Positions 17,705 through 28,639 are shown, counted from the first letter of the stretch. The stretch is 64,000 nucleotides of DNA from Pseudomonas sp. B28(2017) (GCF_002113025.1 NZ_NEJH01000002.1:891466-955465); one strand, 5' to 3'. Numbers and translations: made by a program. The notes: generated by a model from the letters alone, not told the origin.

Positions 17705-18223
17705 TTACAACGGCAACGTGTAATGCAGCGAGTAGCTTTCTACACCGTCGTTGGAACTGGCGAGCCCGGCGTTGGAGTAGTGCGTCGCGCGGATTCCCAC
17801 TTCATGGCCGCCGTTGAAGCGCAGGCCAAAACCGAGCCGGTCTTCAAACTGAAAAGAACTACCGAGGTTGTTGTCTTCGAGTCGGGTATTGGAGAAAAAC
17901 GCCACGCCAATGCCTGCTTCAACGTACGGTTTGACGTTCTGGCCGGCAAATTCGTAAACGAACACCGGAGAGAACGACAGGCTGTTGTTGCTCGAGGTCT
18001 TGTCGCCTTCCCAGTAGGTATAGGCACCGCTCCAGTAGCCGGTCATGCGACCAACGTCACTCTGCCACCAACTCTGGTCCCAATCGAATTGCATGCCCAG
18101 TCGATACGTCATGGTCGAATCGCTGGTCTGACCAACCGCAAACTCCACACCTGCCGCTTGCGCAGTAAAGGTGTGCCCCATTAATGCGGCCGCAATCGCG
18201 GCCAAGCAGAATAGTCGCTTCAC
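17705..18223 (-). CDS. pagL: Lipid A 3-O-deacylase
   Basis: This 172-residue outer-membrane beta-barrel enzyme removes the 3-O acyl chain from lipid A. A signal peptide (MKRLFCLAAI...TAQA) precedes an eight-stranded barrel with aromatic girdles. The catalytic triad fits PagL of P. aeruginosa: H148-x-S150 in THYSNAGL and E162 in DGVESYSL, with the right His-to-Glu spacing of 14. The start is a GTG at 18223 behind an AAAAGGAAG site; the upstream frame to 18280 is not needed. It sits next to murI, as PA4661 does. Confidence 0.92.
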   Translation of the reverse strand: MKRLFCLAAIAAALMGHTFTAQAAGVEFAVGQTSDSTMTYRLGMQFDWDQSWWQSDVGRMTGYWSGAYTYWEGDKTSSNNSLSFSPVFVYEFAGQNVKPYVEAGIGVAFFSNTRLEDNNLGSSFQFEDRLGFGLRFNGGHEVGIRATHYSNAGLASSNDGVESYSLHYTLPL

Positions 18224-18351
18224 TAGAAACTTCCTTTTCCGAACGATTTCGTATGGTTTTTTTGTTACCAAGCCCTGCAAAACTATAGAAGTCAGCGATT
18301 TATCAGAAGTTCACCCCGATTTTTCGTACTCCCCCTCCCCCGGACAGGCTT

Positions 18352-19143
18352 CTACCTGTTGAAGCTTCGCACAACGCCAGCGGTATTCCACAGTATCGGC
18401 AAGATATTTCTGAAATGAAGCGGATCGGCACTGGTCCAGAACTGCGCTTCACGGGCCGGCCCCTGGGCGAGCAGCTCGCTTTCGGCCAATAGCCGCTGGA
18501 GTTGCCGTGCGACGGCGGCACCGGTGTCGATCAGACTGATGTCCTCGGGGATCATCTGCCGGAGCATCGGCTTGAGAAAGGGATAATGGGTGCAGCCGAG
18601 AATCAAGGTGTCCGCGCCGGCGGCCAGCAGCGGCTGGACATACCTGGCCAACAGCTGACGCAGCTCGGGGCTGTGCAGATCGCCGTTTTCAATCAGCTCC
18701 ACCAGCCCCGGACACGGCTGGGTAATCACTTTCACGTCCGTGGCGAAACGGTCGAGCAATGCGGCGAACTTGGCGCTCTGCAAGGTGCCGGTGGTAGCCA
18801 GCACCCCCACTACGCCTGAGCGGGTGGCGGCGGCCGCCGGCTTGACTGCCGGCTCCATACCGACGATGGGCCATTCGGGATAGTCGCGGCGCAAGTCAGC
18901 GACACCGGACACCGTCGCCGTGTTGCAGGCCAGCACCAGAGCCTTGGCGCCCTGTTGCTGAAAGAAGTCGGCCATCACGCTGCAACGCTGCCGGATGAAT
19001 TCCGGGGTTTTCTCGCCATAGGGAACATTCCCGCAATCGGCGACGTACATCAGCGTCTCGTTGGGCAACAAGCGCTGGATCTCGGCCAGCACCGAGAGCC
19101 CACCGACACCAGAGTCGAACACGCCGATTGGCGCCTCACGCAT
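18352..19143 (-). CDS. murI: Glutamate racemase
   Basis: This 263-residue enzyme makes D-glutamate for peptidoglycan. It starts [19 protein letters not shown] and carries both catalytic cysteines, in [11 protein letters not shown] (about residue 74) and [10 protein letters not shown] (about residue 185). The ATG at 19143 overlaps the end of moeB by 8 bp, so translation is probably coupled. It is the last gene of the long hemA-prfA-prmC-moeB-murI series. Confidence 0.95.
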   Translation of the reverse strand: MREAPIGVFDSGVGGLSVLAEIQRLLPNETLMYVADCGNVPYGEKTPEFIRQRCSVMADFFQQQGAKALVLACNTATVSGVADLRRDYPEWPIVGMEPAVKPAAAATRSGVVGVLATTGTLQSAKFAALLDRFATDVKVITQPCPGLVELIENGDLHSPELRQLLARYVQPLLAAGADTLILGCTHYPFLKPMLRQMIPEDISLIDTGAAVARQLQRLLAESELLAQGPAREAQFWTSADPLHFRNILPILWNTAGVVRSFNR

Positions 19144-19891
19144 GTGAAGGCCCACAGACGCTGCAACCCGGATCCCGCTTGACCCGCAATTCGCGAAAGC
19201 GCGTGCCCAAGGCGTCGATCAACAGCAGGCGCCCCACCAGCGGCTCGCCGAATCCGGCCAGCAATTTCAGTGCTTCAAGCGCTTGCAGACTGCCCACCAG
19301 CCCCACCAGCGGCCCGACCACCCCGGCTTCGCTGCACGTCAGTTCGGCTTCGCTGCCGTGCCCGTACAAACAGTGGTAGCACGGGCTCTCTGGCCGGCGC
19401 GGATCGAACACCGACAATTGCCCTTCGAGGCGAATCGCCGCGCCGCTGACCAGCGGTTTGCCGGCCGCCACGCAAGCGGCGTTGACCGCTTCCCGGGTGG
19501 AGAAATTGTCGGAGCAATCGAGCACCAGATCCACCCCGGCCACCACTGCAGCCAGGGAATCTTCGTCCAGCGCCGCACGATGGGCGATCAGTTGAATTTC
19601 AGGATTGATCGCGCTCAGGCGCTTGAGCGCCGAATCGACCTTGGTCATGCCGACGCTGTCGGTGTCGTGAATGATCTGGCGTTGCAGGTTAGTCAGGTCG
19701 ACCGTATCGAAGTCCGCCAGATGCAACTCGCCGACTCCTGCGGCGGCGAGATACAGCGCCACCGGCGCACCGAGGCCACCGAGGCCGACGATCAATACGC
19801 GGCTGTCCTTGAGGCGCAACTGGCCGTCGATATCGATGTGTTGCAGCAGAATCTGCCGGCTGTAACGCAGTAACTCCTGATCATTCAGCAC
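19136..19891 (-). CDS. moeB: MoeB/HesA/ThiF-family adenylyltransferase
   Basis: This 251-residue protein activates the C-terminus of a ubiquitin-like sulfur carrier, such as MoaD, by adenylation. The ATP-binding [19 protein letters not shown] lies near residues 36-54, an Arg/Asp active-site block at [14 protein letters not shown], and the zinc cysteines at PCYHCLYG and CSVCG. The length is normal for MoeB. It could equally serve ThiS, as pseudomonads often have one such enzyme. It overlaps prmC and murI slightly, in a tight operon. Confidence 0.9.
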   Translation of the reverse strand: MLNDQELLRYSRQILLQHIDIDGQLRLKDSRVLIVGLGGLGAPVALYLAAAGVGELHLADFDTVDLTNLQRQIIHDTDSVGMTKVDSALKRLSAINPEIQLIAHRAALDEDSLAAVVAGVDLVLDCSDNFSTREAVNAACVAAGKPLVSGAAIRLEGQLSVFDPRRPESPCYHCLYGHGSEAELTCSEAGVVGPLVGLVGSLQALEALKLLAGFGEPLVGRLLLIDALGTRFRELRVKRDPGCSVCGPSHA

Positions 19892-20715
19892 GGCAGGCGC
19901 CCCAGACTGATGCGTTGGTGACCGCCCAGATCGGTGCGGCTGTGAACTTCCTCAAAACCGCGGGTCAGCAACAAATCGCGGACCGCCTCGGCCTGATCAT
20001 AACCATGCTCGAGCATCAGCCAACCGCCAGCGTCGAGATGGTCCGGTGCCTGGGCGACGATCAAACGCAGATCGTCGAGCCCATCGACACCGGCCACCAG
20101 AGCGCTGGCCGGTTCAAAGCGCACATCGCCCTCGACCAGATGCGGGTCGGCAGCTGCAATGTAGGGCGGGTTGCTGATGATCAGTTGAAAACGCTGACCT
20201 TCCAGGGCACTGAACCAATAGCTGCTCAGTACCTTGGCGTTATTCAGATGCAGACGCTGGCGATTGCGTTCGGCCAGGGCCACGGCTTCCAGCACGCGAT
20301 CCACGGCAGTGACGTTCCAGGCCGGACGCTCGCTGGCCAGCGCCAGGGCAATCGCGCCACTGCCGGTGCCCAGGTCGAGGACCTTGGCCGGTGTGGCCGG
20401 CAGCAACTCCAGCGCAGCCTCCACCAGCAGTTCGGTGTCCGGGCGCGGGATCAGCGTGTGCGGTGCCACTTCCAGATCCAGCTTCCAGAAACCTTGCTGG
20501 CCGAGGATATAGGCCACCGGCTCACCGCTGCGGCGGCGCTGCAAATACTCGGCGAACGTCAGCACCGCTTCGCTGGGAACGATGCGTTCCGGCCAGGTGT
20601 GCAGGAAGCTGCGGGACTTGCCCAACGCCGCCGCCAGCAGCAATTCGGCATCCAGACGCGCCGTCGGCGAGTCGGGTAAGTCGGCGGCGCGCAACAGACT
20701 GGCAATGATCGTCAT
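19885..20715 (-). CDS. prmC: Release-factor glutamine N5-methyltransferase
   Basis: This 276-residue enzyme methylates the Gln of the GGQ motif in release factors RF1 and RF2. It has the SAM-binding VLDLGTGSGAIALALA (about residues 111-126) and the substrate Gln site ISNPPYIA (about residue 180). The N-terminal helical domain precedes these. It sits one base after the stop of prfA, its substrate, the usual arrangement. Confidence 0.96.
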   Translation of the reverse strand: MTIIASLLRAADLPDSPTARLDAELLLAAALGKSRSFLHTWPERIVPSEAVLTFAEYLQRRRSGEPVAYILGQQGFWKLDLEVAPHTLIPRPDTELLVEAALELLPATPAKVLDLGTGSGAIALALASERPAWNVTAVDRVLEAVALAERNRQRLHLNNAKVLSSYWFSALEGQRFQLIISNPPYIAAADPHLVEGDVRFEPASALVAGVDGLDDLRLIVAQAPDHLDAGGWLMLEHGYDQAEAVRDLLLTRGFEEVHSRTDLGGHQRISLGRLPC

Positions 20716-21798
20716 TTACTCACCTATCGCCGCCAGTTGATCGGCCTGGTACTCGGCCAGCAACGGCTCGATCACCGCCTCGACGCCGCCGGCAAGGATC
20801 TCGTCAAGGGAATACAGGGTCAGGTTGACCCGGTGGTCGGTGACCCGGCCCTGGGCAAAATTGTAGGTGCGGATGCGCTCGGAGCGATCACCGGAACCGA
20901 CCAGCAACTTGCGCTCACTGGCGATGGCGTTGGCCGCGGCCGAGGCCTGCTGATCGTTCAGCTTGGCCGACAACCAGGACATCGCCCGGGCACGGTTCTT
21001 GTGCTGTGAACGTTCTTCCTGGCACTCGACCACGATACCAGACGGCAAGTGAGTGATACGGATAGCCGAGTCGGTCTTGTTGACGTGCTGGCCACCGGCG
21101 CCGGAGGAGCGATAGGTATCGATGCGCAGGTCGGCCGGGTTGATCTCGATGGCTTCCTGTTCGTCCGGTTCGGGCAATACCGCCACGGTGCAGGCCGACG
21201 TGTGGATACGGCCCTGGGATTCGGTCGCCGGCACCCGCTGCACGCGGTGGGCACCGGATTCGAATTTCAGCTTGCCGTAGACGTTGTCGCCTTCGACCCG
21301 GGCAATCACCTCTTTATAGCCGCCGTGTTCACCCTCGCTTTCCGAGAGGATTTCCACCCGCCAGCCACGACGCTCTGCATAACGCGAATACATGCGGAAC
21401 AGGTCGCCGGAGAAAATCGCTGCCTCGTCGCCGCCGGTGCCGGCACGGATTTCGAGGAACACGTTGCGCCCGTCATTCGGGTCCTTGGGCAGCAGCATGC
21501 GCTGCAGGTCGGCTTCGAGCGTGACCAGGCGCTCCTTGGCCTCGCGGACTTCTTCCACGGCCATTTCGCGCACGTCCGGGTCGCTGTCCTTGAGCAGAGC
21601 CTGGGCGCCTTCGAGGTCGCCCTGCACTTTCAGCAGCTGTTTATAGGCGTTCACGATCGGTTCAACTTCCGCGTACTCCTTGGAGTAGGTGCGGAACTTG
21701 TTCTGATCGGAAATGACCTCGCCGTCGCCCAGCAGGGCGGTCAGCTCCTCGAAACGGTCCTGGAGAATATCCAGCTTATTGAGCAGTGACGCTTTCAT
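20716..21798 (-). CDS. prfA: Peptide chain release factor 1
   Basis: This 360-residue factor ends translation at UAA and UAG. It has the GGQ loop ([12 protein letters not shown], about residue 235) that triggers peptide release and the PAT region (VPATESQGR) for stop codon reading. It overlaps hemA by 4 bp (21795-21798), so it is probably translationally coupled to it. Confidence 0.97.
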   Translation of the reverse strand: MKASLLNKLDILQDRFEELTALLGDGEVISDQNKFRTYSKEYAEVEPIVNAYKQLLKVQGDLEGAQALLKDSDPDVREMAVEEVREAKERLVTLEADLQRMLLPKDPNDGRNVFLEIRAGTGGDEAAIFSGDLFRMYSRYAERRGWRVEILSESEGEHGGYKEVIARVEGDNVYGKLKFESGAHRVQRVPATESQGRIHTSACTVAVLPEPDEQEAIEINPADLRIDTYRSSGAGGQHVNKTDSAIRITHLPSGIVVECQEERSQHKNRARAMSWLSAKLNDQQASAAANAIASERKLLVGSGDRSERIRTYNFAQGRVTDHRVNLTLYSLDEILAGGVEAVIEPLLAEYQADQLAAIGE

Positions 21799-23084
21799 TG
21801 CGGTTTTTTATCCGAAAAGCTATCCGATGAGCCCTCACCGAGGGCAAAGAGTTCCTGGGCCATCGCCAGCGCATCCAGGCGACCTTCGGCAGAGAGCTTT
21901 TTCAACTGCACGCTCGGTGAGTGCAACAGTTTGTTGGTCAACCCGCGAGCCAGTTGCACCAGCACCTCTTCGGCACTGGTGCCGTTGGCCAGCAGGCGCT
22001 GGGCTTTTTGCAATTCTTCGTCGCGCAGGCGTTCGCTCTGTTGACGATAGGCCTTGAGAACATCCACTGCCGCCAATTCACGCAGGCGGACCATGAAGTC
22101 TTCGGCACCGACCGAGACCATCTCTTCGGCGGCCTGGGCTGCGCCCTGGCGGCTCTTGAGGTTCTCGGCGACCACTTCGTGGAGATCGTCGACGCTATAG
22201 AGGTAAACATCGTCCAACTCGCCGACTTCTGGCTCGATGTCACGCGGAACGGCGATGTCCACCATGAAGATTGGTTTGTGCTTGCGCAGTTTCAAGGCGC
22301 TTTCCACTGCACCCTTGCCCAGAATCGGCAACTGGCTGGCGGTGGAACTGATGACGATATCGCTGCGCACCAGCTCCGCCGGAATATCCGACAACAACAC
22401 GGCATGGGCGCCGAACTGTTCGGCCAGAATGCTGGCGCGCTCCAGGGTACGGTTGGCGACCACGATGCGCTTTACACCCAGGTCATGCAGATGGCGGGCG
22501 ACCAGGGTGATGGTCTCGCCGGCGCCGATCAACAAGGCCTGGCTGCGCTGCAAGTCGCTGAAAATCTGTTTCGCCAGGCTCACCGCGGCAAACGCCACCG
22601 ATACCGGGTTCTCGCCGATGGCCGTGTCGGTGCGCACCTGCTTGGCCGCGTTGAACGTGGCCTGGAACAGCCGCCCGAGCAATGGCCCGATGGTCCCTGC
22701 CTCGCGGGCCACGGCATAGGCCGACTTCATCTGACCGAGAATCTGCGGTTCGCCCAACACCAGCGAGTCGAGCCCGGAGGCCACCCGCATCATGTGACGA
22801 ACTGCCGCATCATCTTCATGCACATAGGCGCTTGCGCGCAGCTCGTCGAAGCTCAAATGATGATATTCGGCCAGCCAGTGCAGCACGACGTCCGCCGACA
22901 GGTGATCCTGTTCTATATAGAGTTCACTGCGATTGCAGGTGGAGAGGATCGCAGCTTCGCGGCTGTCGGTGAGTCGGCAGAGCTGCTGCAAGGCCTCAAC
23001 CAGCTGTTCAGGGGTAAAAGCCACGCGCTCGCGGACGTCTACTGAAGCAGTCTTGTGGTTAATACCGAGTGCAAGGAAGGCCAT
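21795..23084 (-). CDS. hemA: Glutamyl-tRNA reductase
   Basis: This 429-residue enzyme reduces glutamyl-tRNA to glutamate-1-semialdehyde, the first step of haem synthesis by the C5 route. The catalytic Cys50 lies in [11 protein letters not shown], followed by the dimerisation and NADPH domains ([16 protein letters not shown]). The length is typical. It is the first gene of the hemA-prfA-prmC-moeB-murI operon; its promoter must lie in 23085-23434, which also holds a REP pair. Confidence 0.97.
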   Translation of the reverse strand: MAFLALGINHKTASVDVRERVAFTPEQLVEALQQLCRLTDSREAAILSTCNRSELYIEQDHLSADVVLHWLAEYHHLSFDELRASAYVHEDDAAVRHMMRVASGLDSLVLGEPQILGQMKSAYAVAREAGTIGPLLGRLFQATFNAAKQVRTDTAIGENPVSVAFAAVSLAKQIFSDLQRSQALLIGAGETITLVARHLHDLGVKRIVVANRTLERASILAEQFGAHAVLLSDIPAELVRSDIVISSTASQLPILGKGAVESALKLRKHKPIFMVDIAVPRDIEPEVGELDDVYLYSVDDLHEVVAENLKSRQGAAQAAEEMVSVGAEDFMVRLRELAAVDVLKAYRQQSERLRDEELQKAQRLLANGTSAEEVLVQLARGLTNKLLHSPSVQLKKLSAEGRLDALAMAQELFALGEGSSDSFSDKKPQ

Positions 23085-23434
23085 TCAAAGTCGCTGATTG
23101 TGACGTGAAGCCGGTAATTGTCCTACTTCGACGGAGTCAGAACAACCACTCGATATCTATCGCCATGGCAGGCACCTGCCCGTACTGCGAGCCATTCTCG
23201 TTTACAGGCACGTACATCGCCTCCTGTGGGAGCTGGCTTGCCTGCGATGGACTGACAGCCGCCGCGTCTTTGCGGTTAAATCGCGTCATCGTTAACGACC
23301 ATCGCTGCGATGCGGCGACCCGACAAGCCAGCTCCTACAGGGACCGTGTACATGGGAAAATGGCTGGCCGGTTATGTTTGGCCTAAAGCTTGTGTCATGA
23401 TGATCTGACCGCAGGTTAGTCGTCCTCTTCCTAT
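23085..23434. other. Divergent spacer between hemA and the TPR lipoprotein gene, with a REP pair
   Basis: This 350-bp divergent region must hold the promoters for hemA and for the TPR-lolB-ispE operon. I see no gene in it. Its middle is filled by an inverted pair of REP elements. Confidence 0.7.
23223..23341. repeat. Inverted REP pair (REPIN)
   Basis: CCTGTGGGAGCTGGCTTG at 23223-23240 and CAAGCCAGCTCCTACAGG at 23324-23341 are inverted copies with one mismatch. The 83-bp interior resembles other P. fluorescens REPINs. It sits within a divergent promoter region, an unusual place for a REPIN. Confidence 0.8.
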
Positions 23435-25159
23435 ATGAATAGATCTTCCGCGTTGCTCCTCGCTTTTGTCTTCCTCAGCGGTTGCCAGGCCTTGGCACCC
23501 GTTTCGTCGGACGGTACGCCGCCGGCTGAAGACAGCACCCCGGCCCCTGAAAAGCCCAAGGTCTACAGCTCATTCAGCGAGGAAACCATCTTCAGCCTGT
23601 TGAGCGCCGAACTGGCTGGCCAACGCAATCGTTTCGACATTGCGCTGGACAACTATGTGACCCAGGCCATCAACACCCAGGATCCGGGCATCTCCGAGCG
23701 TGCATTCCGTATCGCCGAATACCTGGGCGCCGATCAGGCAGCCCTGGATACCGCGCTGATCTGGGCCAGGAACGCCCCTAACGACCTCGAAGCGCAACGC
23801 GCCGCCGCCGTGCAACTGGCGCGCGCCGGGCGTTATGACGACTCCATGGCCTATATGGAGAAAGTCCTGCAAGGCAAGGGCGACACCCATTTCGACTTCC
23901 TCGCGCTGTCCGCGGCCGACACCGACCAGGACACCCGCAACGGCTTGATGAAAAGCTTCGACCGTTTGTTGCAGCGTCATCCAAACAATAGCCAGCTGAT
24001 TTTCGGCAAGGCACTGCTGATGCAACAGGATGGCGACGCCAAGGGCGCGCTGACGCTGCTGGAAAACAACCCGCCGGATGACGGCGAAATCGCTCCGATC
24101 CTGTTGCGCGCACGCCTGCTGCAAACCCTGAATCGCGGTGACGAAGCCCTGCCGCTGCTGCAGAAAAGCATCAAGAAATACCCGGACGACAAGCGCCTGC
24201 GTCTGACTTATGCACGTATGCTGGTTGAACAGGACCGCATGAACGACGCCAAGGCCGAGTTCTCGAGCCTGGTCCAGCAATACCCGGAAGACGACGAACT
24301 GCGTTACTCCCTGGCGCTGGTCTGCCTGGAAGCCAAGGACTGGAATGAGGCCAAGGGTCATCTTGAAGACCTGATCGCCCGGGAAAGCCATGTCGACTCG
24401 GCGCACCTGAACCTCGGCCGCATCGCCGAAGAACAAAACGACCCGCAAGGCGCACTGATCGAATATGCCAAGGTTGGCCCGGGCAACGACTTCCTGCCGG
24501 CGCAATTGCGTCAGGCCGACATCCTGATCAACAACGGCAAGACCGCCGAAGCGCAACGCAAGCTCGCGGCAGAGCGCGATGAGCAGCCGGATTACGCCAT
24601 CCAGTTGTACCTGATCGAAGCCGAAACCCTGTCCGCCAACAATCAAGGCGACAAGGCCTGGAATGTTCTGCAGCAGGCCTTGCAGAAATACCCGGACGAC
24701 TTGAACCTGCTCTACACCCGCGCCATGCAGGCGGAAAAACGCAATGACCTGGCGCAGATGGAAAAAGACCTGCGCACGATCATCAAGCGCGACCCGGACA
24801 ATGCCATGGCGTTGAACGCCCTCGGCTACACCCTGTCCGACCGCACAACGCGCTACGCCGAAGCCAAAGCCCTGATCGAACAGGCGCACCATATCAGTCC
24901 GGAAGACCCGGCGGTACTCGACAGCCTTGGCTGGGTGAATTACCGCATGGGCAATCTCGACGAAGCCGAGCGCCTGCTGCGTCAAGCCCTGGATCGCTTC
25001 CCCGATCAGGAAGTCGCCGCTCACCTGGGCGAGGTCCTGTGGGCCAATGGCAAACAGCGTGAAGCCAGGCAAGTCTGGGGCAAGTTCCTCAAGGAACAGC
25101 CTGACAGCCCGACCTTGCGCGGCACCATCAAACGCCTGACCGGATCAGAGACCCTTTAG
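23435..25159 (+). CDS. Tetratricopeptide-repeat lipoprotein
   Basis: This 574-residue protein starts with a lipoprotein signal ending LSGCQAL (Cys17), so it is probably anchored in the outer membrane. About ten TPR-like helical repeats follow, for example [21 protein letters not shown] and [20 protein letters not shown] near the C-terminus. The family member PA4667 is uncharacterised, and TPR proteins generally act as scaffolds. It is followed after 4 bp by lolB and then ispE, so the three are one operon. The ATG has no strong ribosome site. Confidence 0.88.
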   Translation: MNRSSALLLAFVFLSGCQALAPVSSDGTPPAEDSTPAPEKPKVYSSFSEETIFSLLSAELAGQRNRFDIALDNYVTQAINTQDPGISERAFRIAEYLGADQAALDTALIWARNAPNDLEAQRAAAVQLARAGRYDDSMAYMEKVLQGKGDTHFDFLALSAADTDQDTRNGLMKSFDRLLQRHPNNSQLIFGKALLMQQDGDAKGALTLLENNPPDDGEIAPILLRARLLQTLNRGDEALPLLQKSIKKYPDDKRLRLTYARMLVEQDRMNDAKAEFSSLVQQYPEDDELRYSLALVCLEAKDWNEAKGHLEDLIARESHVDSAHLNLGRIAEEQNDPQGALIEYAKVGPGNDFLPAQLRQADILINNGKTAEAQRKLAAERDEQPDYAIQLYLIEAETLSANNQGDKAWNVLQQALQKYPDDLNLLYTRAMQAEKRNDLAQMEKDLRTIIKRDPDNAMALNALGYTLSDRTTRYAEAKALIEQAHHISPEDPAVLDSLGWVNYRMGNLDEAERLLRQALDRFPDQEVAAHLGEVLWANGKQREARQVWGKFLKEQPDSPTLRGTIKRLTGSETL

Positions 25160-25163
25160 GATT

Positions 25164-25781
25164 ATGTTTTTGCGCCATCTCATCGTTTTCAGTTTTATCG
25201 CCCTGCTCGCCGGTTGTGCCGGACTGGGTCCCCGCGAATCGGTCGAGGGGCACGGCAATCCTGCCCAATGGCGTGCGCACAAACAGCAACTGACCAGCCT
25301 CGATGGTTGGCAGATCGACGGCAAGATCGGCATCCGCGCCCCGAAAGACTCGGGCAGTGGCACGCTGTTCTGGCTGCAACGCCAGGATTACTACGACATT
25401 CGCCTCTCCGGCCCGCTGGGTCGTGGCGCAGCACGCCTGACCGGACGGCCGGGCAAGGTTTCGCTGGAAGTCGCCAACCAGGGGCGTTACGACGCACCAA
25501 CCCCTGAAGTGTTGCTCGAAGAGCAACTGGGCTGGAAGTTGCCGGTGTCCAACCTGGCCTGGTGGGTCCGCGGGCTTCCGGCTCCGGATAGCAAAAGTCA
25601 CCTGACACTGGATGCCGACAGTCGCCTGGCCAACCTCGAACAGGATGGCTGGCAGGTCGAATACACCGACTACACCCAGCAAAACGGTTACTGGCTGCCC
25701 GAGCGAATCAAGCTGCATGGCACCGACCTTGACGTCACACTGGTGATCAAGGCCTGGCAACCGCGCAAACTGGGGTCGTGA
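25164..25781 (+). CDS. lolB: Outer-membrane lipoprotein receptor LolB
   Basis: This 205-residue lipoprotein takes lipoproteins from periplasmic LolA and inserts them into the outer membrane. It has the lipobox LLAGCAGLG (Cys18), the QIDGKIGIR block and the beta-barrel-like core with a ending [10 protein letters not shown]. The TAGGA ribosome site lies within the end of the upstream gene. ispE follows with one base between, as in many gammaproteobacteria. Confidence 0.93.
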   Translation: MFLRHLIVFSFIALLAGCAGLGPRESVEGHGNPAQWRAHKQQLTSLDGWQIDGKIGIRAPKDSGSGTLFWLQRQDYYDIRLSGPLGRGAARLTGRPGKVSLEVANQGRYDAPTPEVLLEEQLGWKLPVSNLAWWVRGLPAPDSKSHLTLDADSRLANLEQDGWQVEYTDYTQQNGYWLPERIKLHGTDLDVTLVIKAWQPRKLGS

Positions 25782-25782
25782 C

Positions 25783-26634
25783 ATGCCAGCCAATCGCCTG
25801 ACTTTGCCGTCTCCGGCCAAACTCAACCTGATGCTGCACATTCTCGGTCGCCGTGAAGACGGCTACCACGAACTGCAAACGATGTTTCAGTTTCTCGATT
25901 ACGGCGACGAAATCACCTATGCGCTGCGCGAAGACGGTGTCATTTGCCTGCACACCGAATTCGAAGGCGTCCCCCACGACAGCAACCTGATCGTCAAGGC
26001 CGCGAAAAAACTTCAGGAGCAATCCGGGTGCACGTTGGGCGTCGATATCTGGATCGAAAAAATCCTGCCCATGGGGGGCGGCATTGGCGGCGGCAGTTCG
26101 AATGCCGCAACGACTTTGCTCGGCCTCAATCACCTGTGGCAATTGGGTTGGGATGAAGATCGCCTGGCTGGCCTGGGATTGACGCTGGGCGCCGACGTCC
26201 CGGTTTTCGTACGTGGCCACGCAGCTTTCGCCGAGGGCGTGGGAGAAAAACTGACGCCTGTCGACCCGGAAGAACCGTGGTATCTCGTGCTGGTGCCGCA
26301 AGTCTCTGTAAGTACGGCAGAAATTTTTTCAGATCCGTTGTTGACACGTAACACGCCTCCCATTAAAGTGCGCCCCGTTCCCAAGGGAAACAGTCGAAAT
26401 GACTGCTTGCCGGTGGTAACAAGGCGCTACCCAGAGGTACGTAACGCTTTGAATTTGTTAGGTAAATTTACCGAAGCAAAACTCACCGGAACTGGAAGTT
26501 GTGTGTTTGGGGGCTTCCCAAGCAAAGCTGAAGCTGATAAAGTCTCGGCCCTTCTTACAGAGACCCTTACAGGGTTTGTAGCGAAAGGAAGCAACGTTTC
26601 GATGTTGCATCGCAAGCTGCAAAGTCTGCTCTAA
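25783..26634 (+). CDS. ispE: 4-diphosphocytidyl-2-C-methyl-D-erythritol kinase
   Basis: This 283-residue GHMP kinase phosphorylates CDP-methylerythritol in the MEP route to isoprenoids. Motif I is [13 protein letters not shown], and the ATP loop is [17 protein letters not shown] (about residues 94-110), with a C-terminal [12 protein letters not shown]. The last third (about 26295-26630) is visibly richer in A and T than the rest. It contains a promoter-like pair at 26341-26369 that could drive tRNA-Gln and prs. Confidence 0.96.
   Translation: MPANRLTLPSPAKLNLMLHILGRREDGYHELQTMFQFLDYGDEITYALREDGVICLHTEFEGVPHDSNLIVKAAKKLQEQSGCTLGVDIWIEKILPMGGGIGGGSSNAATTLLGLNHLWQLGWDEDRLAGLGLTLGADVPVFVRGHAAFAEGVGEKLTPVDPEEPWYLVLVPQVSVSTAEIFSDPLLTRNTPPIKVRPVPKGNSRNDCLPVVTRRYPEVRNALNLLGKFTEAKLTGTGSCVFGGFPSKAEADKVSALLTETLTGFVAKGSNVSMLHRKLQSLL
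26341..26369 (+). promoter_or_regulatory. Candidate promoter inside ispE for tRNA-Gln and prs
   Basis: A perfect TTGACA at 26341-26346 is followed after 17 bp by TAAAGT at 26364-26369. It would start RNA about 295 bases before tRNA-Gln. This is sequence inference only. Confidence 0.4.
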
Positions 26635-26670
26635 AGGAACCGATTACAGGGTAATCGTTGCAACAGATAC

Positions 26671-26745
26671 AGGGGCGTCGCCAAGCGGTAAGGCAGCAGG
26701 TTTTGATCCTGCCATGCGTTGGTTCGAATCCAGCCGCCCCTGCCA
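26671..26745 (+). tRNA. tRNA-Gln (anticodon TTG)
   Basis: The acceptor arms AGGGGCG (from 26671) and CGCCCCT pair, the TPsiC arm reads GGTTCGAATCC, and the encoded CCA ends at 26745. The anticodon loop is TTTTGAT with anticodon TTG at 26703-26705. It lies between ispE and prs, as in P. aeruginosa. Confidence 0.97.
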
Positions 26746-26791
26746 TTTTCCTATACTCATCCAGGTTACCCTCAGCCTTCAGGTACTGCGC

Positions 26792-27733
26792 GTGTCCAAG
26801 ATGATGGTCTTTACGGGGAACGCTAACCCCGATCTGGCTCGGCGTGTCGTACGTCAGCTGCATATCCCTCTCGGTGACATCTCTGTCGGAAAATTCTCCG
26901 ACGGCGAAATTACAGCCGAGATCAATGAAAACGTCCGCGGTAAAGACGTCTTCATTATTCAGCCGACTTGCGCTCCGACCAACGATAACCTGATGGAACT
27001 GGTAGTGATGGCTGATGCCTTCCGCCGCTCCTCGGCTACTCGTATCACTGCTGTTATTCCTTACTTTGGTTATGCCCGTCAGGATCGCCGTCCGCGTTCC
27101 GCACGTGTGGCTATCAGCGCGAAAGTCGTGGCTGACATGCTTACCGTAGTCGGCATCGACCGTGTTCTCACGGTTGATCTGCATGCTGACCAAATCCAGG
27201 GTTTCTTCGATATTCCGGTAGATAACATCTACGGCTCCCCGGTTCTGGTGGATGACATCGAAGATCAGCGCTTCGAAAACCTGATGATCGTGTCCCCGGA
27301 CATTGGTGGCGTCGTGCGTGCACGTGCCGTTGCCAAATCCCTGGGTGTGGATCTCGGGATCATCGACAAACGCCGTGAGAAAGCCAATCACTCTGAAGTG
27401 ATGCATATCATCGGTGATGTCGAAGGGCGCACCTGTATTCTGGTCGATGACATGGTCGATACCGCCGGCACCCTGTGCCACGCGGCCAAGGCCCTGAAAG
27501 AGCATGGCGCAGCCAAGGTTTTCGCCTACTGCACGCACCCGGTGCTGTCGGGTCGGGCGATCGAAAACATTGAAAATTCCGTGCTGGACGAGTTGGTGGT
27601 GACTAACACCATCCCACTGTCCGCTGCAGCACAAGCCTGTGCGCGTATCCGCCAACTGGATATCGCACCGGTAGTTGCCGAGGCGGTCCGCCGCATCAGC
27701 AATGAAGAATCGATCAGCGCGATGTTCCGCTAA
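26792..27733 (+). CDS. prs: Ribose-phosphate pyrophosphokinase
   Basis: This 313-residue enzyme makes PRPP from ribose-5-phosphate and ATP, feeding nucleotide, histidine and tryptophan synthesis. It has the [13 protein letters not shown] opening, the ATP/ribose site [11 protein letters not shown], and the PRPP loop [14 protein letters not shown] (about residues 214-227). I choose the GTG at 26792 as start (family N-terminus S-K-M-M-V), since the open frame upstream to 26714 runs into the tRNA-Gln gene. It ends at a strong terminator. Confidence 0.96.
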   Translation: MSKMMVFTGNANPDLARRVVRQLHIPLGDISVGKFSDGEITAEINENVRGKDVFIIQPTCAPTNDNLMELVVMADAFRRSSATRITAVIPYFGYARQDRRPRSARVAISAKVVADMLTVVGIDRVLTVDLHADQIQGFFDIPVDNIYGSPVLVDDIEDQRFENLMIVSPDIGGVVRARAVAKSLGVDLGIIDKRREKANHSEVMHIIGDVEGRTCILVDDMVDTAGTLCHAAKALKEHGAAKVFAYCTHPVLSGRAIENIENSVLDELVVTNTIPLSAAAQACARIRQLDIAPVVAEAVRRISNEESISAMFR

Positions 27734-27771
27734 GGGCCCAGCCCATTTCGAACATCTCGTTGACGAAAAGC

Positions 27772-27809
27772 GCCCCGCCCCGGCATTCCTGTCGGGGCGG
27801 GGCTTTTTT
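27772..27809 (+). terminator. Intrinsic terminator after prs
   Basis: An 11-bp perfect stem GCCCCGCCCCG/CGGGGCGGGGC (27772-27782 and 27793-27803) is followed by six T. Confidence 0.92.
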
Positions 27810-27873
27810 GCCCATACCGTGTTTGGCGCTGGTCGCAAACGCCAATCGGTGATGGCTATTTTGGAGATACAAA

Positions 27874-28470
27874 ATGACTGAATTTACTCTGAACGCTCAA
27901 GCGCGTACTGACCTGGGGAAAGGTGCGAGCCGCCGCCTGCGTCACGCTCTGAACATCCCTGCCGTTGTATACGGTGGCAACAAGCCTGCTGAATCCGTGA
28001 CCATCCTGGCCAAGGAAATCACCAAGCTGTTCGAAAACGAAGCGGCCTTCAGCCACGTTATCGAGCTGAACATCGACGGCGCCAAGCAGAACGTTGTTGT
28101 TAAAGCCATGCAGCGCCACCCAGCCAAGCAATTCATCATGCACGCTGACTTCGTGCGCGTTGTTGCTGGTCAGAAACTGACCGCTATCGTTCCAGTGCAC
28201 TTCATCAACGAAGAAGCTCCGGTCAAGAAAGGCGGCGAAATCTCTCACGTAGTTGGCGAGATCGAAGTTTCCTGCGAAGCCAAGGACCTGCCTGAGTTCA
28301 TCGAAGTCGACCTGGCTAACGCTGAAATCGGCACCATCGTTCACCTGTCCGACCTCAAAGCCCCTAAAGGCGTTGAGTTCGTGGCCCTGGCACACGGCGA
28401 TGACAAGGCAGTTGCCAACGTCCACGCTCCACGTGTTGCTCCAGAAGCTGCAGAAGGCGCTGCAGAGTAA
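27874..28470 (+). CDS. rplY: 50S ribosomal protein L25, long general-stress (Ctc) form
   Basis: This 198-residue protein binds 5S rRNA in the large subunit. It has an N-terminal L25 domain ([20 protein letters not shown]) and the longer C-terminal TL5/Ctc beta domain ([21 protein letters not shown]). The tail is rich in Ala and Glu. A TTGGAG site precedes the ATG. It is separated from pth by a 169-base spacer with several inverted repeats. Confidence 0.95.
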   Translation: MTEFTLNAQARTDLGKGASRRLRHALNIPAVVYGGNKPAESVTILAKEITKLFENEAAFSHVIELNIDGAKQNVVVKAMQRHPAKQFIMHADFVRVVAGQKLTAIVPVHFINEEAPVKKGGEISHVVGEIEVSCEAKDLPEFIEVDLANAEIGTIVHLSDLKAPKGVEFVALAHGDDKAVANVHAPRVAPEAAEGAAE

Positions 28471-28639
28471 TTTCACTCTGTACGCCAGAGTGATGGGAAC
28501 ATCGCGGACTGAAACGTAGCGAGAAAGCGGGCGGGAACGCGGAGTTTACATTCATGGTAAATGAGCATTTTTCGTCCACTTTCGCCGCTCGCACTGCTTG
28601 CGGCGATGTTATCCACCACTTCAAGGAAGGGCCCCTATT
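28471..28639 (+). other. Structured rplY-pth spacer
   Basis: This spacer holds CACTCTG/CAGAGTG (28476-28494), TTTAC/GTAAA around 28544-28560, and an outer pair AACATCGC (about 28498-28505) with GCGATGTT (about 28602-28609). Together they could fold into a multi-stem RNA between the two genes. There is no T-tail, so it is not a simple terminator. A processing site or mRNA element is possible. Confidence 0.35.

Noticed and set aside
23570..25072. 500-codon open frame antisense to the TPR lipoprotein gene
   Set aside because: It is a mirror of the strong GC bias at third positions; no ribosome site, no recognisable protein, and the sense strand encodes a clear TPR lipoprotein.
26567..27838. 423-codon frame antisense to prs and tRNA-Gln
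   Set aside because: Covers a tRNA gene and a well-known enzyme gene on the other strand.
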